47,500 nucleotides of DNA from Paulinella micropora (lineage: Eukaryota; Cercozoa; Imbricatea; Euglyphida; Paulinellidae): assembly GCA_019918135.1 (NCBI GenBank), contig WBZZ01006320.1:27501-75000 (forward strand), in the 5' to 3' direction. Both the position numbers and the translations under genes were made by a program. Below are positions 1-10,326 of the stretch, piece by piece. A model generated the notes under the pieces. It was not told the origin of the DNA and did not search any database. It saw only the letters and a program-made list of their open reading frames with translations. Numbering within the stretch: the stretch's first letter is position 1; the number at the start of each line of letters is the position of its first letter.

Positions 1-1382
1 GGCAAAAACTCAAAATCACAAAACCAGCATTTTTATGGTTTTGGGGACATATACATTTTAGTATTCATCAGTTTTAAGAATTTTAAGTATTGGAATCGTC
101 TTTCACAACCATAAACTAAAGCTCCACCAAAGGATTTTTGTTCATTTTGCCTAGAAGCTACAAACCAAAAAGTGGGTTTTCACAACTTCACGTGTCTGAC
201 CTACACATGCCTGTACATTTTTTCCTCGACCTTTCTCCTCCATTTTTTTTAGTGTAATCATGTCTCCCTGACATATACTTACGATAGATACAAAAATATT
301 GAAAAAGGGATGTGTCTGCTTCATTCCTGGAGGCAGGTAAGTCCAAGATGTCGGAATGTCAAAAAAGTTTTGACCAGTTTTCTTCTAGGTTTCATGTATT
401 TTTTAGCTCCCCTTCCCCCAGAACTCAAGCTATAGTGTATTTGAACCCCCCCAAACTCGTTTATGAGCTATAGGAGCAGTAATTCCTTTCATAATAAATT
501 TTTGTTTGCTTTTTTATTTGCCCTTGAGGGACTGTTTTCCAGCCGACACTGTGTTTCTCAGAGATATTGAAAATTTTCCGAAATTCGATTAAATTATTTG
601 TTAAGACGTATTGTACGTTTCATAGTTCAAAATCTAATAAAATAACAACCAAAGACAGATTCTTTAATCATAATCGTGGTTGCAAACCATTTTTTACCAC
701 ATTGAATCAGCAAAAAAATGACGGCCCGACCTGTCTTTTTCCGAATTTTTTTCCACACGTAATGGTGCTTTTTTACACAACTTCAATTACAGATTTCTCA
801 AAAACTATTAAAACTAATAAGGATATGTTCACGAAGTGAAATATTTCAAGAAATATATGAGGAATCCTATGCGCAAATAATCAATTCAAAAAAGTCAAAC
901 CCCTCACTAAGGAACTTTCCCTTATGTTGAATTTACATATGGTACTAGTACTGCGGTTCTCAAGCGTAGTTGTAGCACCAGGAGCCTGAGTGTAGGCAGG
1001 AAGCTGCTGCAGTTTATTATCTTGCTGTTCCCAGTCCAGTTATATCTATCCCTGCGGATGATCCACACACCAACATAAGAGAACTTATAGGATACTGCCA
1101 GTAACTCCATCAAGTCTGCTTTTTGTATTACGTACGTAATTATCATCCAGACTGTCTTGTAAGAGCCATCGCAGGAGCATCGATTGCGCATCGGAAGCAA
1201 AGGGAGTAGCGCATATCCAGTAGCCAGGAATATAAATTAGGATGCACATAAGGGTACGCTTATTAGGACTATTTAAGCTAGTGCCGTACGCGTTAGTGAA
1301 ATTAATTGTTCTTTCACTTGTCGTCCTAGCCAGTGGGGAGTGTCCGCTTACATATACAACCATTACGCCACGCAGTTCCAGG
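1..1382. other. AT-rich left flank, no supported gene
   Basis: AT-rich sequence with short homopolymers and no long reading frame. The longest plus-strand frame (567-839, 90 codons) is Phe/Lys/Asn-rich, as expected for translated AT-rich noncoding DNA, and has no recognisable motif. Composition changes abruptly after about 1467. I read this as host DNA outside the GC-rich island. Confidence 0.55.
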
Positions 1383-1466
1383 CACTGGACGAGAGGGTTC
1401 GGAACTTTACTTTTACTGAGATATTTGAATAATGACACGTCACTAAGTGTCCCAACCCCAGACCGC
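1383..1466 (+). repeat. Repeat half L, copy A (left edge of the island)
   Basis: About 84 bases starting CACTGGACGAGAGGGTTCGG recur almost identically at 33580-33664. The two copies differ at a few bases near their right ends. In this copy the similarity stops at about 1466, right after ACCGCC, where GC-rich island DNA begins. In the other copy the sequence continues directly into the R half. The sequence to the left of the two copies is unrelated, so the repeat itself starts at about 1383. Confidence 0.85.
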
Positions 1467-4400
1467 CCAGCCCACGCGGTGCAGGACGTAGTCGATGAGC
1501 GGCAGCGGCGTGCAAGGGGGGCCCGCGGGCCCCTGTGCGCTTCCGACCCGTATGGTTGTGGTGTCCAGCAGGCGGGTCTTGCCGTCCCAGAGCTCCGCGG
1601 ACGAGGTGGGGTCGTACGCAGCGCGCGGCCACAAGATCTCCGCGAGGGCCGCGCCCGTCTGGCGGTAGCAGGAAATGAGCAATTGCGACTCGTAGGACTT
1701 GTCGCGGTCGGGCCAGTCCAACAGCGCGCGCTGCCTGTTCCTTTCGTCCAAGAGGTTTTTTTCGCGCGCGTTCGCGTACATCATGCGCACGCAAGGCGCG
1801 TACAGGTCCACCAACACGTCGAGCACGCTGAGCGGCGCGAAGAGCATCCTCGCGGCCTTGAGGGCGTTGACCATGGATTGTGCTGGCGGGGGCTCGTTCC
1901 GCCCCCAGCGCGACTTGACCGTGTTCTGGTCCAGCGCGGCAGTCGGCTGCTCGGTGAACGCCTGGCTGGCCAGCCTGAGTAGCTCTACCGCGTCCGGGTC
2001 CGAGAGCACGAAGGTGCCGAACTGCTGCTGCAGGGGCCACACTGCCACTGTTTGTGGCAGCTTCCAGCCGAGCGCCAGCGGCTGCTGTAGCGGCTGCTCC
2101 AGCCCGAGCACGCTAGTGCCGCGAACCGCCGTGGGCACGGGCGGAGCGGCCACGGGCGCCGCGCCGGTGCCTTTGAAGCGCAGGGCCGGCAGCTCGTCGT
2201 AGCAGCAGATGGTGCGCAGGGACTCGAACCACGACGGGCGGCCGCTGTTGATGTGCGCCACGTCGAATTCCGTGCGCACACGCCGCGCGTGGCTCTTGTT
2301 GCGCAGTACGGTCTGGATCTCCAGTTCCTCGCCGCCCCCGCCGCCGCAGAGCGACACGAGGCCGCGCGCCTTCCAGCTCCTGCGCGCGCACGCCCACAGC
2401 AGGCGCAGGGCTTACAGGGCGACCTGCGGCGCCGACGTGGACGACAGGCAGCCCGCGGCCGAGCCCTCGGAGACCACGCACAACAGGATCTCCATGCACC
2501 AGGTCCAGAAGCCGCTGCTGCCGCTCGTGCGTTCGTGGTCGATCAGCGCCGCTGCCATGCGGTCCTGCCAGCGCTTGTTCACTGCCATAGGGATGTTGTC
2601 CACGAACCTAGTCTGGCGGATGTGGCGCGCCAGCCACGCCTGCACCTCGCCGACCCAGACCTCGTGCGCGTGGCCCCCCGGCATGAGTGTGCCCAGCCTG
2701 TCCTGCAGCGTCGCCACCATCAGCAAGCGCAGCGGCTCATTGCGCAGCTCCGTGGTTGCGGGCGCGAGCCGGATCAGCTCTTCCGCGCGGGCCCCCGCGT
2801 TCTTTTCCTCGTAGTACACGAAAGACCACTGGGCCTGGGGCCTGTGCTTGATGGGCTCGAAGTCCCTCCTAACGTTCGGCGCGCGCGGCGGCCCCGTGGC
2901 TAATGCCGGTTTCGCCCGGCACAGGCCCGCCACGGGCAGCGCGTTGGCGGCCGACTGGTGCGAGGCTATCGTGTGCAGCCCCGCCCGGTCGGGCAGGGCG
3001 CACGCGGCCGCAGGCGCCGTCGTGACGCAGGCCAACACCCCCAGGCGCGTGACGAGCCTGGTCTGCCAGGCGGGGTGCGCCGTGAGCGCGTCGAAGCAAC
3101 TCTTGACGTGCTGGTCGCAGTCGTAGTCCAGCACCACCAGCCTGGCGCCGTTAGGGCTGGCCAGGCAGAACTGTGCTAACTGGTTGGCCAGCGCACTGCT
3201 GTCTGCGCCGAGGACGACGAGGTCGAGCAGGCAGCCGGCCGCGTCGGCGGCGTTGGGCGGCGAATGCGTCCACTGCAACCGTTGGCGGAAGGGCAGCAGA
3301 ACCGGGCCCTGCAGCGACAGCGCACGCGCGCCACCGCGCAGCAGCAGCAAGGGGGGAGAGTCCGCGCACAGGAGCCGGGCCCTGAGCTGCACGCCGCGCT
3401 TGTACCAGGACCGGTCCAGGACTGCGCCGGCCGGCGTCCCGGCCGGCACCGGGGGCGCACTGCCCGTTCCCGACCAGAACCGCTGCGCCGCGCCGTCCAG
3501 CCCGACCAGCAGCGAGCTGTCGTCCACGTCGTCGAGCTCGTTGACGTTGGGCCGTGGCCGGCCGAGACAGACATCAGCGTGGCCGTCAGTGTGTACCAGA
3601 GGTTCAGGAAGCACACAACGTCTTCTTCTGTCTGGCAGCGGGCCCAGATCAGGCCCGGCGAGCCCATCAGTACGGTTTGGTACACGTTGCGGACCGCGCC
3701 CAGCTCCCAGGCAAGCGCGGGGAACGCGTCCGACAGCAGCTTCTCGCAGATGGCCAGGCCGCGCCCCGCGCCCTCCAGGCCGTGCGGCAGAACCGTGGTC
3801 ACCCTGGGCGGCAGCAGCACGTCGCAAGGCAGCATGACGCGGTAGTCGACGATGGGCTGCAACGACACCTCCTTGGCGCCCGCAACGACAGGCGCGCTCG
3901 GGTCCCACAGCAGCTGCAGTGAGTGCCGCAGCACGGCCGCGTGTTGTTTCTGCAGCAGACACCAACAGCCGTGCTGGCAGTTGGCGCCCGTCGCCACCCA
4001 GGCGAGCGGGAGCTCCAGGCGCAGCGCCGGGCCCACGGCAGAGCCCGGGTCGTGTTTCTGCCAGCAGACCAGCTCATCGTGGGACTCGGGAATTGTAAGC
4101 CGCCACAGTTCCGTTTCGCCCCCCCGAGGCCGCGGCCTACGACCCAGATCTCGGGGGTGGTTTTGGCTGGCCGGAGCCCGCTGATCTCGGTTAGGATTGC
4201 CGACGCCACGCGGGCCACCAGGAACACCGCCTCGGGCGGCGGGTGTTGCCAGCGGCCGGACACCGCGTCGCGCGCCGCGCCGAACGTCTTGATGTAGGCC
4301 GCGCTGGCCTTGGTACGCTGGTAGTTCACGAAGGTCTCGCTGGCCTGCTGGTACGACAGGGCTATCTGGTGGTACACGCCCTTCGTCTCTGGCTCCAGCA

Positions 4401-4575
4401 GCAGGTGTTGCAAGCCCCCTCCCGCGCCGCGTTCCTTGGACAGCAACGCATCCTCGACCATCTTCCACGTGGACAAGGTCGACTGCTGTAATTCAGTCCC
4501 GTTGCGGGCGCGATTCGCCAGTTGGATCTGCATGATCACCGTGAACCACGCGGGCGGTTGCTTGGAAGGCATCAA
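1443..4575 (-). pseudogene. Island gene A: large unknown protein, broken, about 1,040 codons
   Basis: I do not recognise this family. Coding character moves through three minus-strand frames in order: about 4575-4120, then 4120-3555, then 3555-1443. The first switch lies at a run of seven C at 4119-4125, the second near 3555. An in-frame TAA at 2412-2414 interrupts the third part, after which the same frame stays open and protein-like to 1443. The likely start is the ATG at 4575 (MMPSKQPPAW). The middle contains the Cys-rich stretch GANCQHGCWC and, further on, a hydrophobic strand pattern (LDLVVLGADSS, ARLVVLDYDCD) that could be an alpha/beta fold. The last eight or so codons lie inside repeat L, so the native C-terminus was probably cut at the left junction. 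The length would suit a viral structural or replication protein, but nothing in the sequence decides this. Confidence 0.6.
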
Positions 4576-5244
4576 TTGATTTGTTTTCCCCTTCGACGCC
4601 CCCCAATTCTAGCTAAGAGACCCTCTGGCGAGAGAACACGGGGGCAGGTTTGCGAGTCGACAGTACCAAAAAAACCTAGAGCACTCCAATAGAGCTCCAA
4701 CTGCCGAGAGTGCAAAGGAAGGGGGAAGGGGTGGGGCCCGGGGAAGGAAGGGAGGGGAAAAGGAGCAAATTGCCCGGGCTTTTGGGTTGGGGCGGGAGGG
4801 AAGGAAATGCAGCAGACCCACGGCAAAGACGATTTCTGCTTTTATTGGGAGGGGGGGGGCCGGCCTTTTCTTTTTTTGTAGGGGGGGGGGGGGGCAGAAG
4901 GCGGGGGGGGGGGGGGGGAACAGACAGCCAAGCAAAAAGCCCCCCCCCCCCTCCCCTTTCCCCCACATTTTCCCGATTTCGTGACCGCCCCCCCCCTTTT
5001 CCCACATTCCCCGAATTCGTGACCCCCTCCCGTCTTTTGCTCCCGTTCCCTCTGCCAAGGTTTGCGAGATAATGTGCTTTTTTTGCCCCTCCCGTCTTTC
5101 TTCTAATTCCCTCCTCCCCCCCCCCTTCCTATTTCTTTCCCCCCTTCAAAAGAAGAGTTCAGTCTTTTTTTTACCTGCAAGCAAAAGAAAAGAAAAAAAA
5201 TATCTCTTGTCCTGCCCACGTGTTTGTGGCAGCAGACTACGCCG
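4576..5244. other. Divergent intergenic region with poly-G/poly-C tracts
   Basis: Lies between genes A (minus) and B (plus), so it probably holds both promoters. It contains G runs of about 10-17 bases at roughly 4847-4918, C runs at about 4941-4953 and 4986-4996, and pyrimidine-rich sequence to 5220. Frames here encode only Gly/Pro low-complexity peptides, so I call no gene. An imperfect direct repeat is listed separately. Confidence 0.6.
4955..5031 (+). repeat. Imperfect tandem repeat of about 37 bases
   Basis: Two adjacent copies, 4955-4991 and 4996-5031, share the order TTCCCCCACATT, then CCCGAATTCGTGACC or close variants, each ending in a C run. A shorter motif, CCCCTCCCGTCTTT, recurs at about 5024-5038 and 5086-5100. 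The function is unknown. The location between divergent genes allows a regulatory role. Confidence 0.6.
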
Positions 5245-5774
5245 ATGGCCAGCACCACAGCGCGCCCCGGGCTCGTGGACCACCGTAACCAGATAGAGCA
5301 ACTAGCACGCCGGCTGGTAGAGAGCTACGAAAGCTTGAAGACAGCACTCGTGAACACAAACTTTTACTCAGTGATGTACAGAGGTTCTTGCAAGGCCCTC
5401 CGCCAGCGTCGGTCGGCTCGGACGAATCCGAAGATGCCTGGGAGGACAGGTGCTGGCGAAGAAGAAAGAGGCGGTCACTTTCTGCCGACGAAAAGAGCCC
5501 TCCGTTTGTGCCGGTAAGCCCGCCGGGAACCGTAGCCCCCGCGCCTCCTCCTCCTCCTCCTCCCCCCGCCACAGCAGCGCCCACTTGACGGTGGCGGAGG
5601 CCCCGGCGGTCTAACAGGCGGTCCTCGGACCGCCGGGGCGGGCGCCGCCACAGCCCGGCCGGCCGGCAGGGCAGTTCTCGCCGCGTGGCTCGTTACCCCA
5701 GACCTTTCTGCGATTACGACAGGCCGCGCCCGGACTGGCACGCTCTGTCTGCCCCGTCTAATCAGCCGTACTAG
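5245..5774 (+). pseudogene. Island gene B: coiled-coil and basic Arg/Ser-rich protein, broken
   Basis: Begins at ATG 5245 (MASTTARPGL). A Leu/Arg/Glu-rich segment with coiled-coil character starts in that frame and continues more naturally one frame over from about 5312 (RKLEDSTREHKLLLSDVQRF), so I infer an indel there. Next come an acidic patch (SDESEDAWED), a basic patch (RCWRRRKRRS), a run of eight prolines, and an in-frame TGA at 5586-5588. The same frame then stays open for 61 codons of Arg/Ser-rich sequence ending ALSAPSNQPY and TAG at 5774. Continuity of composition across the TGA suggests a single former protein. An acidic/basic protein with an Arg/Ser tail could bind nucleic acid, but that is inference. 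No family is recognised. Confidence 0.5.
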
Positions 5775-5849
5775 TGGCCCCGCTCTTATGTTGTGGCCTT
5801 TTTTTTGTTTTTAAAAGAAAATGTTTGTCACTCCGCCAAACTTTTGTTG

Positions 5850-6425
5850 CTAACGGTCTCCCGTGGTTTGCACTAACGAAGAAGCAAGTCTGTCCAGCGC
5901 CTCCCGCATCTCCTCGGCCATCCCGTCGCGCTGAATCTCGCACAGTGCCAGCCTGGCTTTGAACACCAACGCCCGTGCGTTTGCCTTGGTTACGCTAGGC
6001 TCCTGCAAGCAGCTAGCGAGGCTCAGCAGCCGATGACAAAGGGTGATTAGGCCCCGTAAGGAGTCGAGGCCCTGCCGGATCTGCGCTGACTTGCGGATAA
6101 CACTGGCCTGTCCTTCTGGTGTGGCCAGACTTTCTGTAATAGCCAAGCAAAGCTTGCTGAGTTCTTCTGTCATGCTCGGGCTCTCCCCCACGGGCGCTCC
6201 TTGCGCACCGTTTGAGACCTCCGGGGCGTTCGCCTGAAAGGAGGGTTGCTGCTCGGGCGGGGGGGGCTCTGATGGCGCCTCTTTTTGCGGCGGCCCGTCT
6301 CTTTGAGTCTGGAATCGTGGTCGGCCTCCGACATCAGCGGGTGTGTCCTGAGCAAAAGACAAATGAAACAGAAGGAAAAAGAAAACGGCCGGACAAGACA
6401 GACACGCGGCAATTCTCTCTTGCAC
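5850..6425 (-). CDS. Island gene C: small Pro/Glu-rich protein with helical C-terminus
   Basis: A 191-codon intact frame. Residues 1-25 (MQERIAACLS then CPAVFFFLLFHLSFAQ) look like a signal peptide. Residues ~30-75 are rich in Pro, Gln and Glu. Residues ~80-190 are Leu/Ala-rich and predicted helical, without cysteine-based motifs. There is a caveat on the start: the DNA encoding the hydrophobic stretch is a T/C-rich tract ending in TTTTGCTCAG on the minus strand, exactly what a 3' splice site looks like. The true N-terminus may therefore come from an upstream exon, with the signal peptide an artefact. The gene faces D across a poly-G region. Function unknown. Confidence 0.55.
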   Translation of the reverse strand: MQERIAACLSCPAVFFFLLFHLSFAQDTPADVGGRPRFQTQRDGPPQKEAPSEPPPPEQQPSFQANAPEVSNGAQGAPVGESPSMTEELSKLCLAITESLATPEGQASVIRKSAQIRQGLDSLRGLITLCHRLLSLASCLQEPSVTKANARALVFKARLALCEIQRDGMAEEMREALDRLASSLVQTTGDR

Positions 6426-6836
6426 TTTTTCTTTTTCCTTTCCCGCACAACAGCGCTTTCTTTTTTTTCTTCTTGTGCTGCGCGCCTCAAAATCTCAGCC
6501 CGTGAAATTTATGTCCGCCGGTCTCGCTGCCTCCCTTCCCGTCTTTTTGTGCGAGTTCGGCTGCTGCCCCCCAAGGGGGGGGGGGGGAATCTTTTTTTTG
6601 GTTTTAGTTTTGGTTGGGGGATGGCGCTCGAGGGGGGGGGGGGGGGGAAGAAGGGAAGGTATTGGTTTTTTAAAGAGAGAGAGAGAGAGAAAGAAGAGGG
6701 AGGGAGGGAGGGCGGTTTGGAAATGTAAAATCTGTCCCCCCCGGCAAGCCTCTTCCCGCCTTTTCCCTGTCCGCCGTTCACCTTTTTCCCGCCTTTTCCC
6801 TGCCTCCCACTCCCCCAGCCACCCAAAAAAGGCCGG
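6426..6836. other. Divergent intergenic region between genes C and D
   Basis: Contains poly-G tracts at about 6577-6588 and 6632-6647, a (GA)n run at 6674-6690, and a duplicated pyrimidine-rich motif (TTTTCCCGCCTTTTCCCTGCC and variants near 6755-6810). Translation gives only low-complexity peptides. Promoters for both neighbours are expected here, but I see no recognisable TATA arrangement. Confidence 0.5.
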
Positions 6837-8411
6837 ATGGAGACCGTGTGTGCGTGGCACTGGAACCCGTCTCCGCAGCCAGGCAACCAGACATTCGTCA
6901 CACACCTCCGGGCGGCACTGGATCGCAACGACTGGACCGCGACGTCCCGCCGCAGCACAACGACGACCCTGCGCGCAAATGCGGACTCGTGCCGCACGCA
7001 GCTGGGCGTCGTCTCATCACTAAACACCGCGTTGGACGGAGTGCTCAGTGAGTTACTCTCGACCCCGCGCCAGGCCGTGCTGGCGGTGGGGCCCGAGAGC
7101 GCCTTGGTCACGGAGGACCTCGTGCGCGCCACGCCGCCCGTGCTGCTCATCACGCTGGAAAAGCAACCCCCGCGCCTCTGGTCCAGTTTTGAGCAGTGCC
7201 ACCACCTACATCACTGCGCGGACGCCCGAACGATTCTGGCGCAGCGCCGGCTGGCCTGCAACCTGGCGTGGGTCGATGCGTGCGGCCCCTCTGGCGGGGG
7301 GCCCGCGTTGGCGCGCGGCGTCTGCACCGCCCTGGGCTTGCTGCAGAACAGCCAGGCGGTCCTTGTCTGCCGGTTCACTGGCGTTTGCGCGCTAGAGACA
7401 CAGCTGCTGCTGGCAGCGGCGGCCCTGTGCTTCGCCGAATGGGTAGTGGTCAAGCCGCTAGTGCGCCATAACAGTGACGGGGCCTACCTGGTGGCGCGAG
7501 GGTTGCGCCGCGCGGCCGTGCCACTGACGTTAGGGGCGCTGGATCGCTACCTTCAGTCGCCGCGCGCCACGTTGCTGCTGGACGCCCTCCCGCTCACCGC
7601 CGTGTGGCTCTTCAGGGAAGACCTCGCCACCTACGTCTCTGCCCTAACTGACCAAGCACCCGCACAGTGGCCCTGCCGGTTGCTAAACGTGGCACTGGAG
7701 CGCTACCAGCGCCCGCCGGCCGACCCGCTCGAACAACTGACTTCACAGGCGCTGGCCGACCCGGGCTTCTGGTGCAGGCTCACTGTCGTTGGCTGGCAGG
7801 CGCTGTGCGGGCAAACTGGGGGTGCGCCGCGCAACCTCGGCGTGTGCAGGTGGCTCAGCGACTACCTGTCGTCGATTACAGTTGGCCGGACCGGTGTCGT
7901 GACCTTGGCACTGCCCGGGGCGTCTGGCCGCGCCGGTTTGGTCTGGGCCGGGGGTGACGGGTCGTACTGGCTGCCGGCCGACAAGTTGCGGTCAAATGTA
8001 TGGCCCGCCGCGGTTGACCCCGATCTCGACAACAAGGGCCCGTGGCTCAGGCGGTTGCTGGCCGAACTGCCCGCCCGCGACAGGCTGCTAGAGGCGTTGT
8101 GCCACGGTTCCCAACCGCTGCGGGACCTGCTGCTGCCCGCCGGCGCCATGCTCGTAGTGTGGCGTGCGGGTGACAGCCTCTGGGTGCTCGACGTGCTGCA
8201 TTGGCCACTGGCGCCGGCCCGGCTGCAGCAGGTCCCGCACGCCCGGCGCCTAGAGTTCATGGCCGAGGTTCCGCCGGTCCTGGCGCAGCCGGGCGCGCTG
8301 CAAGTGGCCACCTGTGACGGACCGTTCACGCTCTGTCTGCCCCTGCGCGCCGGCGCCGTGACGACGATGGCACAAGAGTGGTGCCCCGCCGACGGTCTAG
8401 ACCATGTTTGA
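6837..8411 (+). CDS. Island gene D: 524-residue protein, possible FtsJ-like methyltransferase
   Basis: A single intact frame from ATG 6837 (METVCAWHWN) to TGA 8411, strongly GC-rich like most of the island. Residues ~70-220 loosely follow the order of an FtsJ/RrmJ-type Rossmann methyltransferase: a hydrophobic strand with an acidic turn (WVDACGPSGGG, ~residues 142-152), a Leu-rich helix, a strand (AVLVCRFTGV), then VVVKPLVRHN and SDGAYLVARG, which resemble the family's KP..SR and SxExYLV motifs. The glycine-rich AdoMet loop is not obvious, and the usual motif Lys and Glu would be Arg and Asp. I therefore offer the assignment only as a lead; cap 2'-O methylation is the usual role of viral FtsJ proteins. 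The C-terminal ~250 residues are unassigned. It is one of the few unbroken island genes. Confidence 0.6.
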   Translation: METVCAWHWNPSPQPGNQTFVTHLRAALDRNDWTATSRRSTTTTLRANADSCRTQLGVVSSLNTALDGVLSELLSTPRQAVLAVGPESALVTEDLVRATPPVLLITLEKQPPRLWSSFEQCHHLHHCADARTILAQRRLACNLAWVDACGPSGGGPALARGVCTALGLLQNSQAVLVCRFTGVCALETQLLLAAAALCFAEWVVVKPLVRHNSDGAYLVARGLRRAAVPLTLGALDRYLQSPRATLLLDALPLTAVWLFREDLATYVSALTDQAPAQWPCRLLNVALERYQRPPADPLEQLTSQALADPGFWCRLTVVGWQALCGQTGGAPRNLGVCRWLSDYLSSITVGRTGVVTLALPGASGRAGLVWAGGDGSYWLPADKLRSNVWPAAVDPDLDNKGPWLRRLLAELPARDRLLEALCHGSQPLRDLLLPAGAMLVVWRAGDSLWVLDVLHWPLAPARLQQVPHARRLEFMAEVPPVLAQPGALQVATCDGPFTLCLPLRAGAVTTMAQEWCPADGLDHV

Positions 8412-8690
8412 ACTTCCCGAGCCCTTTCCTTTTTTTTCTACTCGTTGATTAGCAGAGGATGGAGAGGAATGGAGAGAGAAAAGCCCCGCGGGGAACGGGG
8501 AAGGGGAGATTTGCAGTAGTCAGTTCCTTTCCTCCCGTTCCGATCGCTTTTTTTTTCGTGTTTCGGGCGCTTTCGGCCCTCCCCTCTCACCTGTCTTGTT
8601 AAAAATATTTCTTGTTGTTTCTTTTTTTTCTTCCTTTTTTTGGTTTGTGTTTGGCAAGTAAATAGAAAATCTGAGGAGCAAAGATAAAAA
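8412..8690. other. Intergenic region between genes D and E, no feature seen
   Basis: About 280 bases of T-rich and mixed sequence with several T runs (around 8430, 8550 and 8625) but, unlike most island gaps, no long poly-G or poly-C tract. It should hold the 3' end of D and the promoter of E. I see no repeat or hairpin. Confidence 0.4.
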
Positions 8691-10275
8691 ATGGCAGAGA
8701 CGCCCAGCAAGAAAGCGGACCAAAAAAAAACACGGACCGAACGAGCTATGTACATATTGCCTTGACTGCCGGGCCGATAAGCGGCAGGAGCTTGCACCTT
8801 GCCGCAGCGGCGGGCATCACGGGTTGCAGAAGCGATTTGGGAAGCGAACCGTTGTCTGCCTCTACCCAACGGCACAGAGCCAACTAAACGAAGGGGAAAT
8901 AAGCTTGATGTGCCAAAGTTTACAGAACGCAGAGAACGGCTTCGAGGTAGTGGCCGTGGCCTGTCTGTGGCCGGTCGACGAGTCTAAAATTGTTGAGCAG
9001 GCGGCCCGCAGACTCTTTTACTACGCCGAGATGTATGTTAAGCAGTCTACGGATAGTGTGCTGGCCAAGTACCTTGTGCTTAGCACTATACTCTACAATC
9101 TGCAACAGGGCTGTCCGGACCATGGTGGTACACTGTTTCTGCTGCCGCGAGCCGGAAAAGGTATCAAGCAACTGGCTGAGGCCAAGAGTTTGGCCCAAGA
9201 GCTTGACAACCTGCTCTGGGCTGGGCTAGAGAAAGACTTACAAACTGACTTTGGTTTAAATCCGAGTGGAAAACGTGCGCCTAAAGTGCAGCACGTGTTC
9301 AACATACAGCAAAACCTGTGTCGCTATGGCCGCCACAGCCTACATCCAGGATACGTGTCGAAATTTTCCCTGCCGTCTGCTGCTTTAAAGACAGGTGAAG
9401 AGGTTTACATATGGGCAAGTTATCATGCAGATGAAGATTTGCCTCCCGATTCTACCTCAAAAGAAGACAAGCAAATATTTGGTTTACTCACATTGCTGCC
9501 TATTCTGCCGATACTGCCCTGTTTCACAGTGACGGAGGTTATTGTCGAAATAGATTCCGCACACGGCTGGCAGGGCTTTCTAGACCAGTGCCTCGAGAGA
9601 TACCCCAAGTTGACCAACATGGAGCTACAAAGTCCCAAACCTTTGATTCAGCCAGAAAGACATTTGGAAATCTGCCGCGCTTTTCCTCGCAGTGTGCTAA
9701 CAAACGTTACGCTGGATCTGCCAGGGTTGGAGAAATTGTCGTGGTCCTGGCCGCCAGGTGTGATCACGCCATGCCTCACGATCAAGGATACAACGTGTTT
9801 GTCTAAGATCACGCTGTGCCCCCCGGCCAAGTGCCACCCCGAGACGGTGTGCACTATCGAACTAACAGAATTTGCTGATGGTCAACATTTTTACGCCAAG
9901 GGAAATGCAGATAAACCTGGATCGACGATCATCATCACATCAGAACTGAAAGGCAGCGAGCTTCCGAGCCTGGTTATTCGTGTTTTAGCGTCCGAAGAGA
10001 TTTATAATCGGTTTGATCACAAAGAACACCAGGATAGGGTATTCAAGTTTAGGTCACTCTGTACACCCTCCATACGCATCGAAACTAGTTTAAGCCCTGA
10101 CGAAGATACCAAGACACGCCAGGTTGTGGATATTGAGCTAGAGGACGTCAGCCGCAGTTGCCGTGGCAAAGCAACAACAATCGAGGCTTACGGTATGTAC
10201 TTGAGAGACAACAGGCATGGCCTAACTCTCGACAAGCGTTGCGTAGTGATCAATAAAAAAAGCTTTGGTAAATAG
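8691..10275 (+). CDS. Island gene E: unknown protein of 483 or more residues
   Basis: The main frame is open from 8662 to TAG 10275, with its first in-frame ATG at 8908. A protein-like stretch upstream of that ATG, including the Cys-rich CTYCLDCRADKR, indicates an earlier start. The best ATG is 8691 (MAETPSKKAD), which joins the main frame only by a shift at the nine-A run 8722-8730, so either an indel or polymerase/ribosome slippage is implied. The remaining 450 residues show no motif I recognise; the middle has a hydrophobic Leu/Pro/Ile stretch (LLTLLPILPILPCF) and beta-rich segments. Codon choice is visibly less GC-rich than in neighbours D and F, which may mean a different origin. A perfect hairpin overlaps the stop codon. 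Confidence 0.7.
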
Positions 10276-10296
10276 CTCTAGACTTTGTCTAGAGCT
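10274..10296 (+). terminator. Perfect stem-loop overlapping the stop codon of gene E, followed by T run
   Basis: AGCTCTAGAC (10274-10283) pairs perfectly with GTCTAGAGCT (10287-10296) around a TTT loop. The stem starts inside the TAG stop codon at 10273-10275, and several T follow. It has the form of an intrinsic terminator or of the palindromic 3'-end signals known for mimivirus transcripts. Function here is inferred from position only. Confidence 0.6.
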
Positions 10297-10326
10297 TTTT
10301 TTCCTCTTTCTTTTTTTTGCCTACAG

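Noticed and set aside
567..839. 90-codon plus-strand frame as a gene
   Set aside because: Composition is typical of translated AT-rich noncoding DNA, with no domain and no context.
1242..1982. Long plus-strand frame across the left junction, 246 codons
   Set aside because: It spans AT-rich flank, repeat L and the antisense of gene A. Its GC-rich part is an Arg/Gly/Ala/Val-rich antisense shadow, and the minus-strand frame has far better protein character.
2253..2903. Long plus-strand frames opposite gene A, and similar ones at 3264-3845, 16971-17615 and 27727-28680
   Set aside because: High GC suppresses stop codons on the antisense strand. These frames have Arg/Ala/Gly/Pro bias and no motifs, while the opposite strand encodes recognisable domains or coherent proteins.
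4609..5072. Frames of 65-149 codons around the G/C tracts
   Set aside because: They encode only Gly, Pro, Phe and Lys low complexity created by homopolymer runs.
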